A DNA stretch of 64,000 nt. It comes from Pseudomonas spelaei. Its GTDB lineage: Bacteria > Pseudomonadota > Gammaproteobacteria > Pseudomonadales > Pseudomonadaceae. The notes under the pieces are model-generated. The model was not told the DNA's origin and made no database searches. It saw only the letters and a program-made list of their open reading frames with translations. The DNA is taken from assembly GCF_009724245.1 (NCBI RefSeq), contig NZ_WNNK01000026.1, positions 1 through 64,000 on the forward strand, read 5' to 3'. Below, piece after piece: positions 1-8,304 of the stretch (position 1 is its first letter; each line of letters starts with the position of its first letter). Made by a program: the position numbers and the translations under genes.

Positions 1-60
1 TCGCTGTAAGAGCGAAACCAATAGCCGCCGTGACCGCAGCAACGGATATGCCCCCCACCC
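1..60. repeat. possible fragment of a dispersed intergenic element
   Basis: Bases 1-15 form a small perfect stem (TCGCT / AGCGA around GTAAG), followed by a GC-rich stretch (GCCGCCGTGACCGCAGCAAC) that I recognise only loosely as a sequence often seen between genes in fluorescent pseudomonads. No coding frame continues through it. This is recall of a pattern, not a search result, so confidence is low. Confidence 0.2.
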
Positions 61-79
61 CAAAAGAACAACAGAACAC

Positions 80-108
80 TTGCGACCCCCAATTTTCTTT
101 GCTAGCTT
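80..108 (+). promoter_or_regulatory. candidate sigma-70 promoter of the sugar/polyol operon
   Basis: TTGCGA at 80-85 and TAGCTT at 103-108 are separated by 17 bases, a plausible -35/-10 pair. Transcription would start near 115, directly at the edge of the palindrome at 116-133. That geometry fits a LacI-family repressor blocking initiation. Promoter calls by eye in Pseudomonas are weak; the support comes mainly from position. Confidence 0.35.
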
Positions 109-115
109 CTCCAAA

Positions 116-133
116 AATGTTAACGATAACATT
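116..133. promoter_or_regulatory. LacI-family operator candidate
   Basis: AATGTTAACGATAACATT is an 18-base palindrome with a single mismatched pair and a central CG step, the usual form of operators for LacI/PurR/RbsR-type repressors. It lies 36 bases before the start codon of the binding-protein gene. The only LacI-type gene in the window (7250-8254) closes the same locus and is its likely partner. Confidence 0.6.
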
Positions 134-169
134 CGCTCTAAAAATAAAAACAAAACAGAGATCCTAGCC

Positions 170-1096
170 ATGAAAACGCTCCCGAAAACCCTGTGTTTGC
201 TGGCCCTGAGCATCACCCTGGGCACCGCCACCCTGGCGCAGGCCGACACCAAACCCGCGCCCATCCGCATCGGCGCGTCCTTCCAGGAAATCAACAACCC
301 CTACTTCGTCACCATGAAAGACGCCCTGCAGGAAGCCGGTGCGACGATCGGTGCGCAGTTGATCATCACCGACGCCCGTCACGACGTCTCCAAGCAAGTC
401 AGCGACGTCGAAGACATGCTGCAAAAAGGCATCGACATCCTGCTGATCAACCCCACCGACTCGGTAGGCGTGCAATCCGCCGTCAAATCCGCCCACGCCG
501 CCGGTGTGGTGGTGGTCGCGGTGGACGCCCAAGCCGAAGGCCCACTCGACTCCTTTGTCGGCTCGAAGAACTTCGACGCCGGGTTCCAGGCCTGTGAATA
601 CCTGGCCAAGAACATCGGCAACAAAGGCAATATCGCCATTCTCGACGGCATCGCCGTGGTGCCGATCCTGGAGCGGGTGCGCGGTTGCAAGGAGGCGGTG
701 GCCAAGCACCCCGACATCAAGATCGTGAGCATTCAGAACGGCAAGCAGGAACGTGATCAGGCGCTGACCGTCACCGAAAACATGCTCCAGGCCCAACCCA
801 CCCTCAAGGGTATTTTCAGCGTCAATGACAACGGCTCCCTCGGTGCGCTCTCAGCCATCGAAGCCAGCGGCATGGACGTCAAGTTGGTGAGCGTCGACGG
901 TGCGCCCGAGGCGATCAAGGCGATCCAGAAACCCGGCAGTAAGTTCATCGCCACCTCGGCGCAGTTCCCACGGGATCAGATCCGCCTGGCGCTGGGCATT
1001 GCCCTGGCCAAGAAGTGGGGCTCGCAAGTGCCCGCCAGTATTCCGGTCGACATCGCCCTGATCGATCAGGCGAAGGCCAAGGACTTCAGCTGGTAA
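170..1096 (+). CDS. sugar ABC transporter, periplasmic binding protein (RbsB-like)
   Basis: The protein of 308 residues is the periplasmic receptor of a carbohydrate importer of the ribose/xylose/AI-2 group (Peripla_BP_4). An N-terminal Sec signal peptide ends near residue 24 (LAQA then DTKP). The fold motifs ASFQEINNPYF at the start, DARHDVSKQ, ILLINPTDS, VDAQAEG and FSVNDNGSLGAL are typical for RbsB-like receptors. The open frame extends 30 codons further upstream, but that part does not look like a signal peptide, covers the operator, and the ATG at 170 gives a standard leader. It is the first gene of the operon and normally the most abundant component. The ligand cannot be read from sequence; the downstream enzymes suggest a polyol or ketose. 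Confidence 0.9.
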   Translation: MKTLPKTLCLLALSITLGTATLAQADTKPAPIRIGASFQEINNPYFVTMKDALQEAGATIGAQLIITDARHDVSKQVSDVEDMLQKGIDILLINPTDSVGVQSAVKSAHAAGVVVVAVDAQAEGPLDSFVGSKNFDAGFQACEYLAKNIGNKGNIAILDGIAVVPILERVRGCKEAVAKHPDIKIVSIQNGKQERDQALTVTENMLQAQPTLKGIFSVNDNGSLGALSAIEASGMDVKLVSVDGAPEAIKAIQKPGSKFIATSAQFPRDQIRLALGIALAKKWGSQVPASIPVDIALIDQAKAKDFSW

Positions 1097-1159
1097 ACCG
1101 TCCAGGCCCCACGCACGTCGTGGGGCACAGGGCACGCTTCTGAACGAGAGGTCGGCGGC

Positions 1160-2668
1160 ATGAGCAGTCTTCTGCAGTTGGAAAATATCTGTAAGCGCTA
1201 CCCGGGGGTGCAAGCCCTCAAGTCCATCAACCTGCAAGTGGAACGGGGCGAGATTCATGCCTTGCTCGGGGAGAATGGTGCGGGAAAGTCGACCTTGATG
1301 AAGATCCTCGGGGGCGTTGAGCATCAGGATGAAGGGCGGATTCTGATCGACGGCCAGGCGCAGCAGTTCGCGACGTATCGCGATGCGATTGCCGCCGGGA
1401 TTGGCATCGTGTTCCAGGAGTTCAGCCTGATTCCTTACCTCACGGCGGTGGAAAATATCTTCCTCGGCCATGAGTTGAGCAACCGCTTTGGCCTGTTGCG
1501 CAAGCGCGAGATGGTTGAGGCGTCTGAAGCCTTGTTCAAGCGTCTTGGGGTGACCATCGACCTGCAATGTGCGGTCAAGCACTTGAGTGTGGCCGAGCAA
1601 CAGTTTGTCGAGATCGCCAAGGCCCTGGCCCTGGATGCGCGGTTGTTGGTGCTCGATGAGCCCACCGCAACCCTCACGCCGAGCGAAGCCGAGCTGTTGT
1701 TCGAGATCATGCGCGAGCTCAAGCGCCAGGGTGTGGCGGTGATTTTTATCTCTCACCACCTGGAAGAGATTTTCCAGGTCTGTGATCGCATCAGTGTCTT
1801 GCGTGACGGCGGCAATGTCGGCGTCACCGATGTGGCTGACAGTGATATCGACCGGCTGGTGGAAATGATGGTGGGCCGGCGCCTGGCGTGTAATTTTCCG
1901 CCCAAGCCAACCACCGAGCGCGGGCCGTTGTTGCTGGAGGTCAAGGACATCCAGCTGGTGCGCAACGGGCCGCATAACCAGTTCCAGTTGCACAAGGGAG
2001 AGATCCTCGGCTTTGCCGGCCTGGTGGGCTCCGGCCGTACCGAGCTGGCCCTGGGCATGATGGGCGCACTGCCGTCGGTGAGCAAAGACGTCTGGTTGCG
2101 GGGTGAGCACGTCACGTTGGACGACCCGGCCCAGGCCCTGGCCCACGGCATCGGCCTGCTGCCGGAAAGTCGCAAGAGCGAAGGGCTGATCACCGACTTC
2201 AGCATTCGCGAAAACATCTCGCTGAATAACCTGAGCAAGTACCAGGGTGCCAGCGGTCTGATCGACAAAGGCAAGGAATGCGCCAGTGTCGATGACTTGA
2301 TGCGACAACTGTCGATCAAGGCCCCCAGTGGTGAGAGCCGGGTGTTCAACCTCAGCGGCGGTAACCAGCAGAAAGTGGTGATTGCCCGCTGGATCAACCA
2401 TCACTGCGACGTGCTGGTGTTCGACGAACCCACCCGTGGCATTGACGTCGGTGCCAAGGCGCAGATCTACACGCTGATGCGCAGCCTCACCGAACAGGGC
2501 TACGCGATCATCATGATTTCCTCGGAGCTGCCGGAAATTATCGGCATGTGCGACCGCGTCGCCGTATTCCACAAGGGCGCCATCGTCAAGGTGCTGGAAG
2601 CGTCCGCCGTCAACCCACAAGAGGTCATGCGCCATGCAACAGGGGGCTCAAGTGAATACGTCCATTAA
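1160..2668 (+). CDS. sugar ABC transporter, double ATP-binding protein (RbsA-like)
   Basis: This 502-residue protein is the energy-coupling subunit, a tandem duplication of two ATPase domains as in RbsA, XylG and MglA (usual length about 500). The first domain has Walker A GENGAGKST near residue 37-45 and Walker B LLVLDEPTATL. The second has the altered P-loop GLVGSGRTE that is normal for this family, then signature LSGGNQQKVVIARW and VLVFDEPTRGIDVG. It follows the binding protein by 63 bases with a GAGAGG ribosome-binding site and overlaps the permease gene by 35 bases, so the two are translationally coupled. It acts on the cytoplasmic face of the inner membrane. Confidence 0.92.
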   Translation: MSSLLQLENICKRYPGVQALKSINLQVERGEIHALLGENGAGKSTLMKILGGVEHQDEGRILIDGQAQQFATYRDAIAAGIGIVFQEFSLIPYLTAVENIFLGHELSNRFGLLRKREMVEASEALFKRLGVTIDLQCAVKHLSVAEQQFVEIAKALALDARLLVLDEPTATLTPSEAELLFEIMRELKRQGVAVIFISHHLEEIFQVCDRISVLRDGGNVGVTDVADSDIDRLVEMMVGRRLACNFPPKPTTERGPLLLEVKDIQLVRNGPHNQFQLHKGEILGFAGLVGSGRTELALGMMGALPSVSKDVWLRGEHVTLDDPAQALAHGIGLLPESRKSEGLITDFSIRENISLNNLSKYQGASGLIDKGKECASVDDLMRQLSIKAPSGESRVFNLSGGNQQKVVIARWINHHCDVLVFDEPTRGIDVGAKAQIYTLMRSLTEQGYAIIMISSELPEIIGMCDRVAVFHKGAIVKVLEASAVNPQEVMRHATGGSSEYVH

Positions 2669-3626
2669 TGCCGTCGACACCAGCCGACTGCGCCTGAACC
2701 TGGCGCGGCTGATTCGCTCGCCGGCGTTTTATCCCTTTGTCGGGTTGCTCGTGGTGACGTTGGTGATGATCTTCGCCAGTGACAACTTCCTCACCGCCAG
2801 CAATCTGTCGAACATTGCCCGCCAGGTGTCGATCAACGCGATTATCGCGGTTGGCATGACCTGCGTGATCCTCACCGGCGGCATCGATTTGTCGGTGGGA
2901 CCGGTGATGGCCTTGTCCGGCACCTTGACCGCCGGGTTGATGGTCGCCGGCTTGCCGCCGGGGCTGGCGATTGGTGCCGGGATGCTGATTGGCGTGGCGT
3001 TTGGCATCGGCAACGGCTTGTTCGTGGCGTACCTGCACATGCCGCCGATCATCGTCACCCTGGCGACCATGGGCATCGCCCGTGGCTTTGGCTTGATGTA
3101 CACCGATGGCTACCCGATTTCCGGCTTGCCGGAGTGGTTCGGATTCTTCGGCCGCGAAAGCCTGTTCGGCATCGAGGTGCCGATCCTGATCATGCTGGTA
3201 ACTTACCTCGCGGCCTATGTGCTGCTGCAACACACGCGGATCGGCCGTTATATCTACGCCATTGGTGGCAACGAGGAGGCGGTGCGTTTGTCCGGGGTGC
3301 GGGCGGCGCGCTTCAAGTTGCTGGTGTACGGCATCAGCGGCTTGACCGCTGCGATTGCCGGGTTGGTGCTGACCTCACGCCTGATGAGTGGCCAACCGAA
3401 TGCCGGGGTTTCGTTTGAACTGGACGCGATTGCGGCCGTGGTCCTCGGCGGCGCCTCGATTGCCGGTGGGCGCGGGGTGATTGTCGGCACCTTGCTCGGG
3501 GCGATGCTGCTGGGGGTGCTGAACAACGGTTTGAACATGCTTGGGGTGTCGCCGTACGTCCAGAGCGTGATCAAGGGCGGGATCATTTTGCTGGCGATCT
3601 TTATCAGCCGTCAGCGCCACAAGTAA
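2634..3626 (+). CDS. sugar ABC transporter, permease (RbsC-like)
   Basis: The protein of 330 residues is an integral membrane permease of the BPD_transp_2 family (RbsC/XylH). It has about 8-10 hydrophobic helices and the family motif LTGGIDLSVGPVMALSG near residue 80-97, plus GGNEEAVRLSGV and VVLGGASIAGGRG in the cytoplasmic loop that contacts the ATPase. Start choice: ATG 2634 has AAGAGG nine bases upstream. An in-frame GTG at 2652 preceded by AGGGGG is also possible and would shorten the protein by six residues. It completes an importer with one binding protein, one double ATPase and one permease. Confidence 0.9.
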   Translation: MQQGAQVNTSINAVDTSRLRLNLARLIRSPAFYPFVGLLVVTLVMIFASDNFLTASNLSNIARQVSINAIIAVGMTCVILTGGIDLSVGPVMALSGTLTAGLMVAGLPPGLAIGAGMLIGVAFGIGNGLFVAYLHMPPIIVTLATMGIARGFGLMYTDGYPISGLPEWFGFFGRESLFGIEVPILIMLVTYLAAYVLLQHTRIGRYIYAIGGNEEAVRLSGVRAARFKLLVYGISGLTAAIAGLVLTSRLMSGQPNAGVSFELDAIAAVVLGGASIAGGRGVIVGTLLGAMLLGVLNNGLNMLGVSPYVQSVIKGGIILLAIFISRQRHK

Positions 3627-3699
3627 GTGAACAACGTTTTCTCGACGCGGCCCGCTGGCCGCGACGGGTTCCTTCATGCTCAAGAAAGGTCAGAACACC

Positions 3700-4779
3700 A
3701 TGGAAAAGCACAGCGAAATGCAAGCCGTCGTTTGCCACGGCCCGAAAGACTACCGCCTGGAGCGCATCAGCAAACCCCAGGCCCGTCCCAATGAATTGGT
3801 GATCCGCATCGCGGCTTGCGGGATTTGCGCCAGTGATTGCAAATGCCATTCGGGCGCGGCGATGTTCTGGGGTGGCGACAACCCGTGGGTCAAGGCGCCG
3901 GTGGTGCCGGGGCATGAATTCTTCGGCTACGTGGTGGAAGCGGGCGAGGGCGCCGAGGAACACTTCGAGGTCAAGGTCGGTGACAAGGTGATCGCCGAGC
4001 AGATCGTGCCGTGTGGCAAGTGCCGTTTCTGCAAGTCAGGCAAGTATTGGATGTGCGAAGTGCACAACATCTTTGGCTTCCAGAAGGAAGTGGCCGAAGG
4101 CGGCATGGCCCAGTACATGCGTATCCCCAAGACCGCCATCGTGCACAAGATTCCGGAGTCGGTGTCGCTTGAGGATTCGGCGTTGATCGAGCCGATGTCC
4201 TGCGCGATCCACACCGTCAACCGTGGTGAAATCCAGCTCGATGACGTGCTGGTGATTGCCGGCGCCGGCACCCTGGGCCTGTGCATGGTCCAGGTGGCTG
4301 CACTTAAGACGCCGAAGAAACTGGTGGTGATCGACATGGTCGATGAGCGACTGGAACTGGCGAAAAAGTTTGGTGCCGATGTGGTGATCAACCCATCCCG
4401 GGATAACGCCCGCGAGATCATCAACGGCCTGACCGATAACTACGGTTGTGACGTGTACATCGAAACCACCGGCGTGCCGGTGGGCGTGACCCAGGGCCTG
4501 GAACTGATCCGTAAGCTGGGGCGTTTTGTCGAGTTCAGTGTGTTTGGTGCCGAGACCAGCGCCGATTGGTCGATCATCGGCGACCGCAAGGAGCTGGACG
4601 TACGCGGCGCGCACCTGGGGCCGTATTGCTACCCGGTGGCCATCGACCTGTTCGAACGCGGCCTGGTGACCTCCAAGGGCATCGTTACCCATGATTTCCC
4701 GCTGGATAACTGGGCCGAAGCGTTCGACCTGGCCAACTCGGTGAAGTCGATCAAAGTGCTGTTGAAACCGGCGCAGTGA
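3700..4779 (+). CDS. zinc-dependent medium-chain polyol dehydrogenase
   Basis: The protein of 359 residues belongs to the zinc-containing alcohol dehydrogenase family. Catalytic-zinc region: CGICASDCKCHSG and the following PGHEFFGYV. Structural-zinc cysteines: CGKCRFCKSGKYWMC. Rossmann segment: AGAGTLGLCMVQVA. The N-terminal MQAVVCHGPKDYRLE is, by memory, close to proteins annotated as erythritol/L-threitol dehydrogenase, but that assignment is not proven here. Start: ATG 3700 has AAAGG at a good distance; the ATG at 3676 has none. The gene sits between the importer and a sugar kinase with a nearly overlapping junction, so its likely role is NAD(P)-dependent oxidation of an imported polyol to a ketose. 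Confidence 0.85.
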   Translation: MEKHSEMQAVVCHGPKDYRLERISKPQARPNELVIRIAACGICASDCKCHSGAAMFWGGDNPWVKAPVVPGHEFFGYVVEAGEGAEEHFEVKVGDKVIAEQIVPCGKCRFCKSGKYWMCEVHNIFGFQKEVAEGGMAQYMRIPKTAIVHKIPESVSLEDSALIEPMSCAIHTVNRGEIQLDDVLVIAGAGTLGLCMVQVAALKTPKKLVVIDMVDERLELAKKFGADVVINPSRDNAREIINGLTDNYGCDVYIETTGVPVGVTQGLELIRKLGRFVEFSVFGAETSADWSIIGDRKELDVRGAHLGPYCYPVAIDLFERGLVTSKGIVTHDFPLDNWAEAFDLANSVKSIKVLLKPAQ

Positions 4780-4781
4780 CC

Positions 4782-6314
4782 ATGGACTACGTCATCGGTG
4801 TGGACATCGGTACCCAGAGTACCAAGGCCCTCCTGGTGGATGGCCAGGGCACGATCATCGCCCAGCACAGCCAGGGTTATCGGGTGGATACCCCGAAAGT
4901 GCGCTGGGCCGAGCAGTGGCCACAGGTCTGGCTGGAGGCGGTGGAAGCGTGCGTCGCCCAGTGCATGGCCAAGGCCGGCGTGGCACCGGTGCAGGTCAAG
5001 GCGTTGTGCATCAGTAGCCTTTACGGCGGTTCGGGTATTGCCGTGGATGCAACCATCAAACCGTTGCATCCGTGCCTGATCTGGATGGACCGGCGTGCCG
5101 GTGAGCAAGTGGAATGGGTGCGTGAGCATGTGGATCTGGAGCGCCTGTTTCAGATCACCGGCAACTCGGTGGACAGCTATTACGGGTTCACCAAGATGCT
5201 CTGGCTCAAGCAGCACCAGCCCGACGTCTGGGCCAATACCCGTTACCTGCTGCCGCCCAACAGCTACATCAACTATTGCCTGACCGGCGAGTTGGCGGTG
5301 GATCACAGCAGTGCCGGCAATATCGGCGGGGTCTACGACGTGGCGCGGCGCGGTTGGTCCGCCGAGATGCTGGCGGCGCTGGAGATCCCCCTGGCGATGA
5401 TGCCCGAGCGGTTGCTGTATTCCGGCGAAGTGGTGGGTGGTTTGCTGCCGGAATGGGCGCAGCGTTTGGGTTTGCAGGCGGGGATGCCGATCCTGGCGGG
5501 TGGTGTCGATGCGGCTATGGCCACCCTGGCGGCCGGGGTGACGCGGCCGGGCAATCATGTGGCGATGATCGGCACCAGCATGTGCTGGGGTTATCTCAAC
5601 CAGCAGGTGGATGCACGGCATGGCCTGGTGAGCATGCCCCATGTCTATAACGGGCATCAGGACCTGTACATCTTCGGTGGGGCAATTACCGCCGGGGCGT
5701 CGGTCAGCTGGTTTCGCGAGCAGTTTTGCCAGGCTGAGGAACAGCTGGCGCAACAGACCGGGCAAGACAGTTTGTGGCTGCTGGAACAGAGCGCCGCGAA
5801 GATCCCGGCGGGCAGTGAAGGGCTGTTGTTCCTGCCGTACCTGATGGGGGAGCGCAGCCCGGTGTGGGATGATCGCGCCAGTGGCAGTTTTGTCGGTTTG
5901 AACCTGTATCACAGCCGTATTCACCTGTATCGCGCGGTGCTGGAAGGGGTGAGTTTTGCTTTGCGTCACAACATCGAGGCGGGGACTCGTGGGGCGCATT
6001 CCCTTGATCCGCGATTGATTGTGGTGGGTGGGGCGAGCCATTCGGATTTGTGGATGCAGATTATTGCGGATGTTACCCACTACCCGGTTTACACCATTGT
6101 TCAGGAGGTGGAGGCGGCATTGGGGGCGGCGTTGTTGGCGGCGCATTCGGTGGGGTTGGTGGATGAGGCCGAGATGGATAAGGGGTGGGTGCAGTTGGAA
6201 TTGAGGGCGCAGCCGGAGAGTAGGAATGTCGAGGCCTATGACCGGGCATTTGAGGACTACTTGAGACTGTATCCGGCGTTGAAACCGGTGATGCATAGCT
6301 TGCAAAGCAGCTAA
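4782..6314 (+). CDS. FGGY-family carbohydrate kinase
   Basis: About 510 residues, the usual size for xylulokinase, ribulokinase or glycerol-kinase relatives. The N-terminal phosphate-binding motif is GVDIGTQSTKALL, the mid-domain motif SSLYGGSG and the C-terminal FGGY motif VVGGASHSDLWMQIIADV, followed by EAALGAALLAA. It should phosphorylate the ketose or polyol delivered by the importer and dehydrogenase. The gene begins at ATG 4782, two bases after the preceding stop; a GTG at 4776 overlapping that stop is an alternative start. Substrate specificity (tetrose, pentulose or other) cannot be deduced from the sequence. Confidence 0.9.
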   Translation: MDYVIGVDIGTQSTKALLVDGQGTIIAQHSQGYRVDTPKVRWAEQWPQVWLEAVEACVAQCMAKAGVAPVQVKALCISSLYGGSGIAVDATIKPLHPCLIWMDRRAGEQVEWVREHVDLERLFQITGNSVDSYYGFTKMLWLKQHQPDVWANTRYLLPPNSYINYCLTGELAVDHSSAGNIGGVYDVARRGWSAEMLAALEIPLAMMPERLLYSGEVVGGLLPEWAQRLGLQAGMPILAGGVDAAMATLAAGVTRPGNHVAMIGTSMCWGYLNQQVDARHGLVSMPHVYNGHQDLYIFGGAITAGASVSWFREQFCQAEEQLAQQTGQDSLWLLEQSAAKIPAGSEGLLFLPYLMGERSPVWDDRASGSFVGLNLYHSRIHLYRAVLEGVSFALRHNIEAGTRGAHSLDPRLIVVGGASHSDLWMQIIADVTHYPVYTIVQEVEAALGAALLAAHSVGLVDEAEMDKGWVQLELRAQPESRNVEAYDRAFEDYLRLYPALKPVMHSLQSS

Positions 6315-6329
6315 GTGAACATCGATCTA

Positions 6330-6497
6330 AATGTGGGAGCTGGCTTGCCTGCGATAGCAGTTGTAGCCGCTGCTGAAGAATGAAGCTGCGATGGGCTGCG
6401 TAGCGGCCCCAAGGCGGCGGTCCTGCGGACACGCATCGCAGCCTCGTGCCTCGGCAGCGGCTACAACTGCTATCGCAGGCAAGCCAGCTCCCACATT
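6330..6497. repeat. REPIN-type long inverted repeat inside the catabolic operon
   Basis: Two arms of 43 bases (6330-6372 and 6455-6497) are perfect reverse complements and carry the GTGGGAGCTGGCTTGCCTGC core that recurs at three other places in this window. The 82-base loop contains a further inverted pair (GCTGCGATG / CATCGCAGC). The element fills the 213-base gap between the kinase and SDR genes, so a readthrough transcript would fold into a large hairpin that could lower or stabilise expression of parts of the operon. Confidence 0.85.
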
Positions 6498-6527
6498 GGA
6501 TCTCCATCGTTTTAGAGATCGTGAACC

Positions 6528-7253
6528 ATGAACGCCACTTTTGATTTCACCCACCACCGCATCCTCGTCACCGGCGCCAGCAGCGGCATCGGTCGGGAAA
6601 TCGCCCTGCAACTGATCGCCAGCGGCGCCCAGGTCTTCGCCCTCGGCCGTGATGCCCTGGCGCTGTCCCAACTGGGCTGCGAAACCCTGTGCCTGGACAT
6701 CGCCAACAGCGCCGCCCTGGACCTGGCCCTGCAAGACTTGCCGCCGATGCACGGACTGGTCAATTGCGCCGGCATCTCACGTCTGGAACCCGCCGCCGCT
6801 ATCAGCAGCGAGGCGTTCGATCAGGTCATGAACGTCAATGCCCGCGCCGCGGCCCAAGTCGCCAGCCGGGTGGCCGCCGCGATGATCAAGGCGAAAATTT
6901 CCGGCAGCATCGTCAACGTCTCCAGCCAGGCCTCATTGGTCGCGCTGGAGGATCACCTCGGCTACTGCGCCTCCAAGGCGGCACTGGATGCGATCACTCG
7001 TGTGCAATGTGCTGAATGGGGGCGTTTCGGGATTCGGGTCAACAGCGTCAACCCCACCGTGACCTTGACGCCCATGGCGCAAATGGCCTGGTCGGATCCG
7101 GCCAGACGCGATCCGGCGTTGGCGGCAATTCCCTTGGGACGCTTTGCGCAAACGGTAGAGGTGGCATTACCGGTGCTGTTTCTGCTGAGCGATGCCGCGA
7201 GCATGATCAGCGGTGTCAGCCTGCCGATCGACGGTGGTTACACCAGCCGCTAG
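6528..7253 (+). CDS. SDR oxidoreductase, L-xylulose reductase (DCXR)-like
   Basis: Classical short-chain dehydrogenase of 241 residues. Cofactor motif TGASSGIG near residue 16, NCAG at about 82, catalytic Ser in VNVSSQAS, and YCASKAALD holding the Tyr-Lys pair. The C-terminal part (NSVNPTVTLTPMAQMAWSDP and IPLGRFAQ) is strikingly like dicarbonyl/L-xylulose reductases, which interconvert ketoses and polyols. Together with the zinc dehydrogenase and kinase it suggests a polyol or ketose pathway with two redox steps. It is separated from the operon by the REPIN and may have its own promoter. Its stop codon overlaps the convergent regulator stop by four bases. Confidence 0.85.
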   Translation: MNATFDFTHHRILVTGASSGIGREIALQLIASGAQVFALGRDALALSQLGCETLCLDIANSAALDLALQDLPPMHGLVNCAGISRLEPAAAISSEAFDQVMNVNARAAAQVASRVAAAMIKAKISGSIVNVSSQASLVALEDHLGYCASKAALDAITRVQCAEWGRFGIRVNSVNPTVTLTPMAQMAWSDPARRDPALAAIPLGRFAQTVEVALPVLFLLSDAASMISGVSLPIDGGYTSR

Positions 7254-8254
7254 CCGTTCTCCAACTTGCCGGAAATTACCACCTTGTCTCGTGGTTTGTG
7301 GGGGTCTTCAAGACGGTCCAGCAGCAGCCTTACCGCGCTGCTGCCGGCCAGCGAGGCGTCGTGGGCCACGCAGGCAATCGGCACGCCAAAGATGTCGGCG
7401 AAGGGCAGGCGGTCGATGCCGCAGATGGTCAGGCTTTCGTGGGGAATATTGTGCATGCGCAACGCACGCAGGGCACCGAGGGTGATCAACTGGTTGAAGC
7501 CCATGATCGCGTCCGGCGCCGAGTGTTCGGCCAGGTAGTCGAGGGTGTGCAGGTAGGAGGGCATGAGTGTGTAGTCACCGGCCTGCACTTCGACGTGCAC
7601 CTGAGGGTGCTCGGCCAGTACTTCTTGCAGGCCTTTGAGGCGTTCCACGGTGATGCGCGAATGTTCTGGCCCGGTCAGCACCAGCAGGCGCTTGAGATCC
7701 GGCGTCTGGCGCAGCAGGTACCGCGCGGCCTCGATGCCGCTGTGGTAGTTGTCCAGCACCACGCGGCTGAACGGGCTGTCGTGGATCGTGCGATCGAGCA
7801 ACACCACCGGGGTCTTGCCGTTGCCCAGGCGTTCCAGATAGTCGGGCTGGTAGCTGGGCTCATCGGAAACCGGCGACAGGATAATCCCCGCCACGCGGTA
7901 CCCAAGCAAGGTGTCGACGGCCTTGCTTTCCAGTTCTTCCAACTCGTCGGTGTCCACCAGCATGATGGTGTAGCCGTGCTTTTTCGCTTCCCGGGAAATG
8001 GCCTTGATCATCTCGCTGTAGAACGGGTTGTCCACCGAGGCGGTGATCACCCCGATGATCAGGCTTTCGCTGCGCTTGAGCCCACGGGCGAAGGCGTTGG
8101 GCACATAGTCCAGCTCCCGCGCAACCTCAAGGATCCGCGCCAGGGTGGCGGGCTTGACCAGGTCAGGTTTGCTCAACGCCCGGGACACCGTGATGGTGGT
8201 CATGTTGACCCGTTTGGCGATGTCGCTGATGGTGACGGACTTTTTCTTGTTCAT
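7250..8254 (-). CDS. LacI-family transcriptional repressor
   Basis: Protein of 334 residues. The N-terminal helix-turn-helix and hinge are classical: SVTISDIAKRVNMTTITVSR at residues 6-25, then DYVPNAFARGLK. The remainder is a periplasmic-binding-protein-like effector domain (IIGVITASVDNPFYSEMI, AGIILSPVSDE, CGIDRLPFAD). It is encoded convergently with the SDR and is probably the local repressor of the importer and catabolic genes, acting at the palindrome 116-133. The effector is probably the imported sugar or a phosphorylated intermediate. Confidence 0.9.
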   Translation of the reverse strand: MNKKKSVTISDIAKRVNMTTITVSRALSKPDLVKPATLARILEVARELDYVPNAFARGLKRSESLIIGVITASVDNPFYSEMIKAISREAKKHGYTIMLVDTDELEELESKAVDTLLGYRVAGIILSPVSDEPSYQPDYLERLGNGKTPVVLLDRTIHDSPFSRVVLDNYHSGIEAARYLLRQTPDLKRLLVLTGPEHSRITVERLKGLQEVLAEHPQVHVEVQAGDYTLMPSYLHTLDYLAEHSAPDAIMGFNQLITLGALRALRMHNIPHESLTICGIDRLPFADIFGVPIACVAHDASLAGSSAVRLLLDRLEDPHKPRDKVVISGKLENG

Positions 8255-8304
8255 CGAGAGGTGGGACCAGAAGAAAACAGTAGGAGGCTAGCATGTGCGC
8301 CGGT

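Noticed and set aside
851..2635. 594-codon antisense frame on the minus strand
   Set aside because: It is the shadow of the double-ATPase gene in high-GC DNA; the protein is low-complexity with His/Gln-rich stretches and no family motif.
4629..6305. 558-codon antisense frame opposite the FGGY kinase
   Set aside because: Same reason: the opposite strand carries a full kinase with all motifs, and the antisense protein has no recognisable fold.
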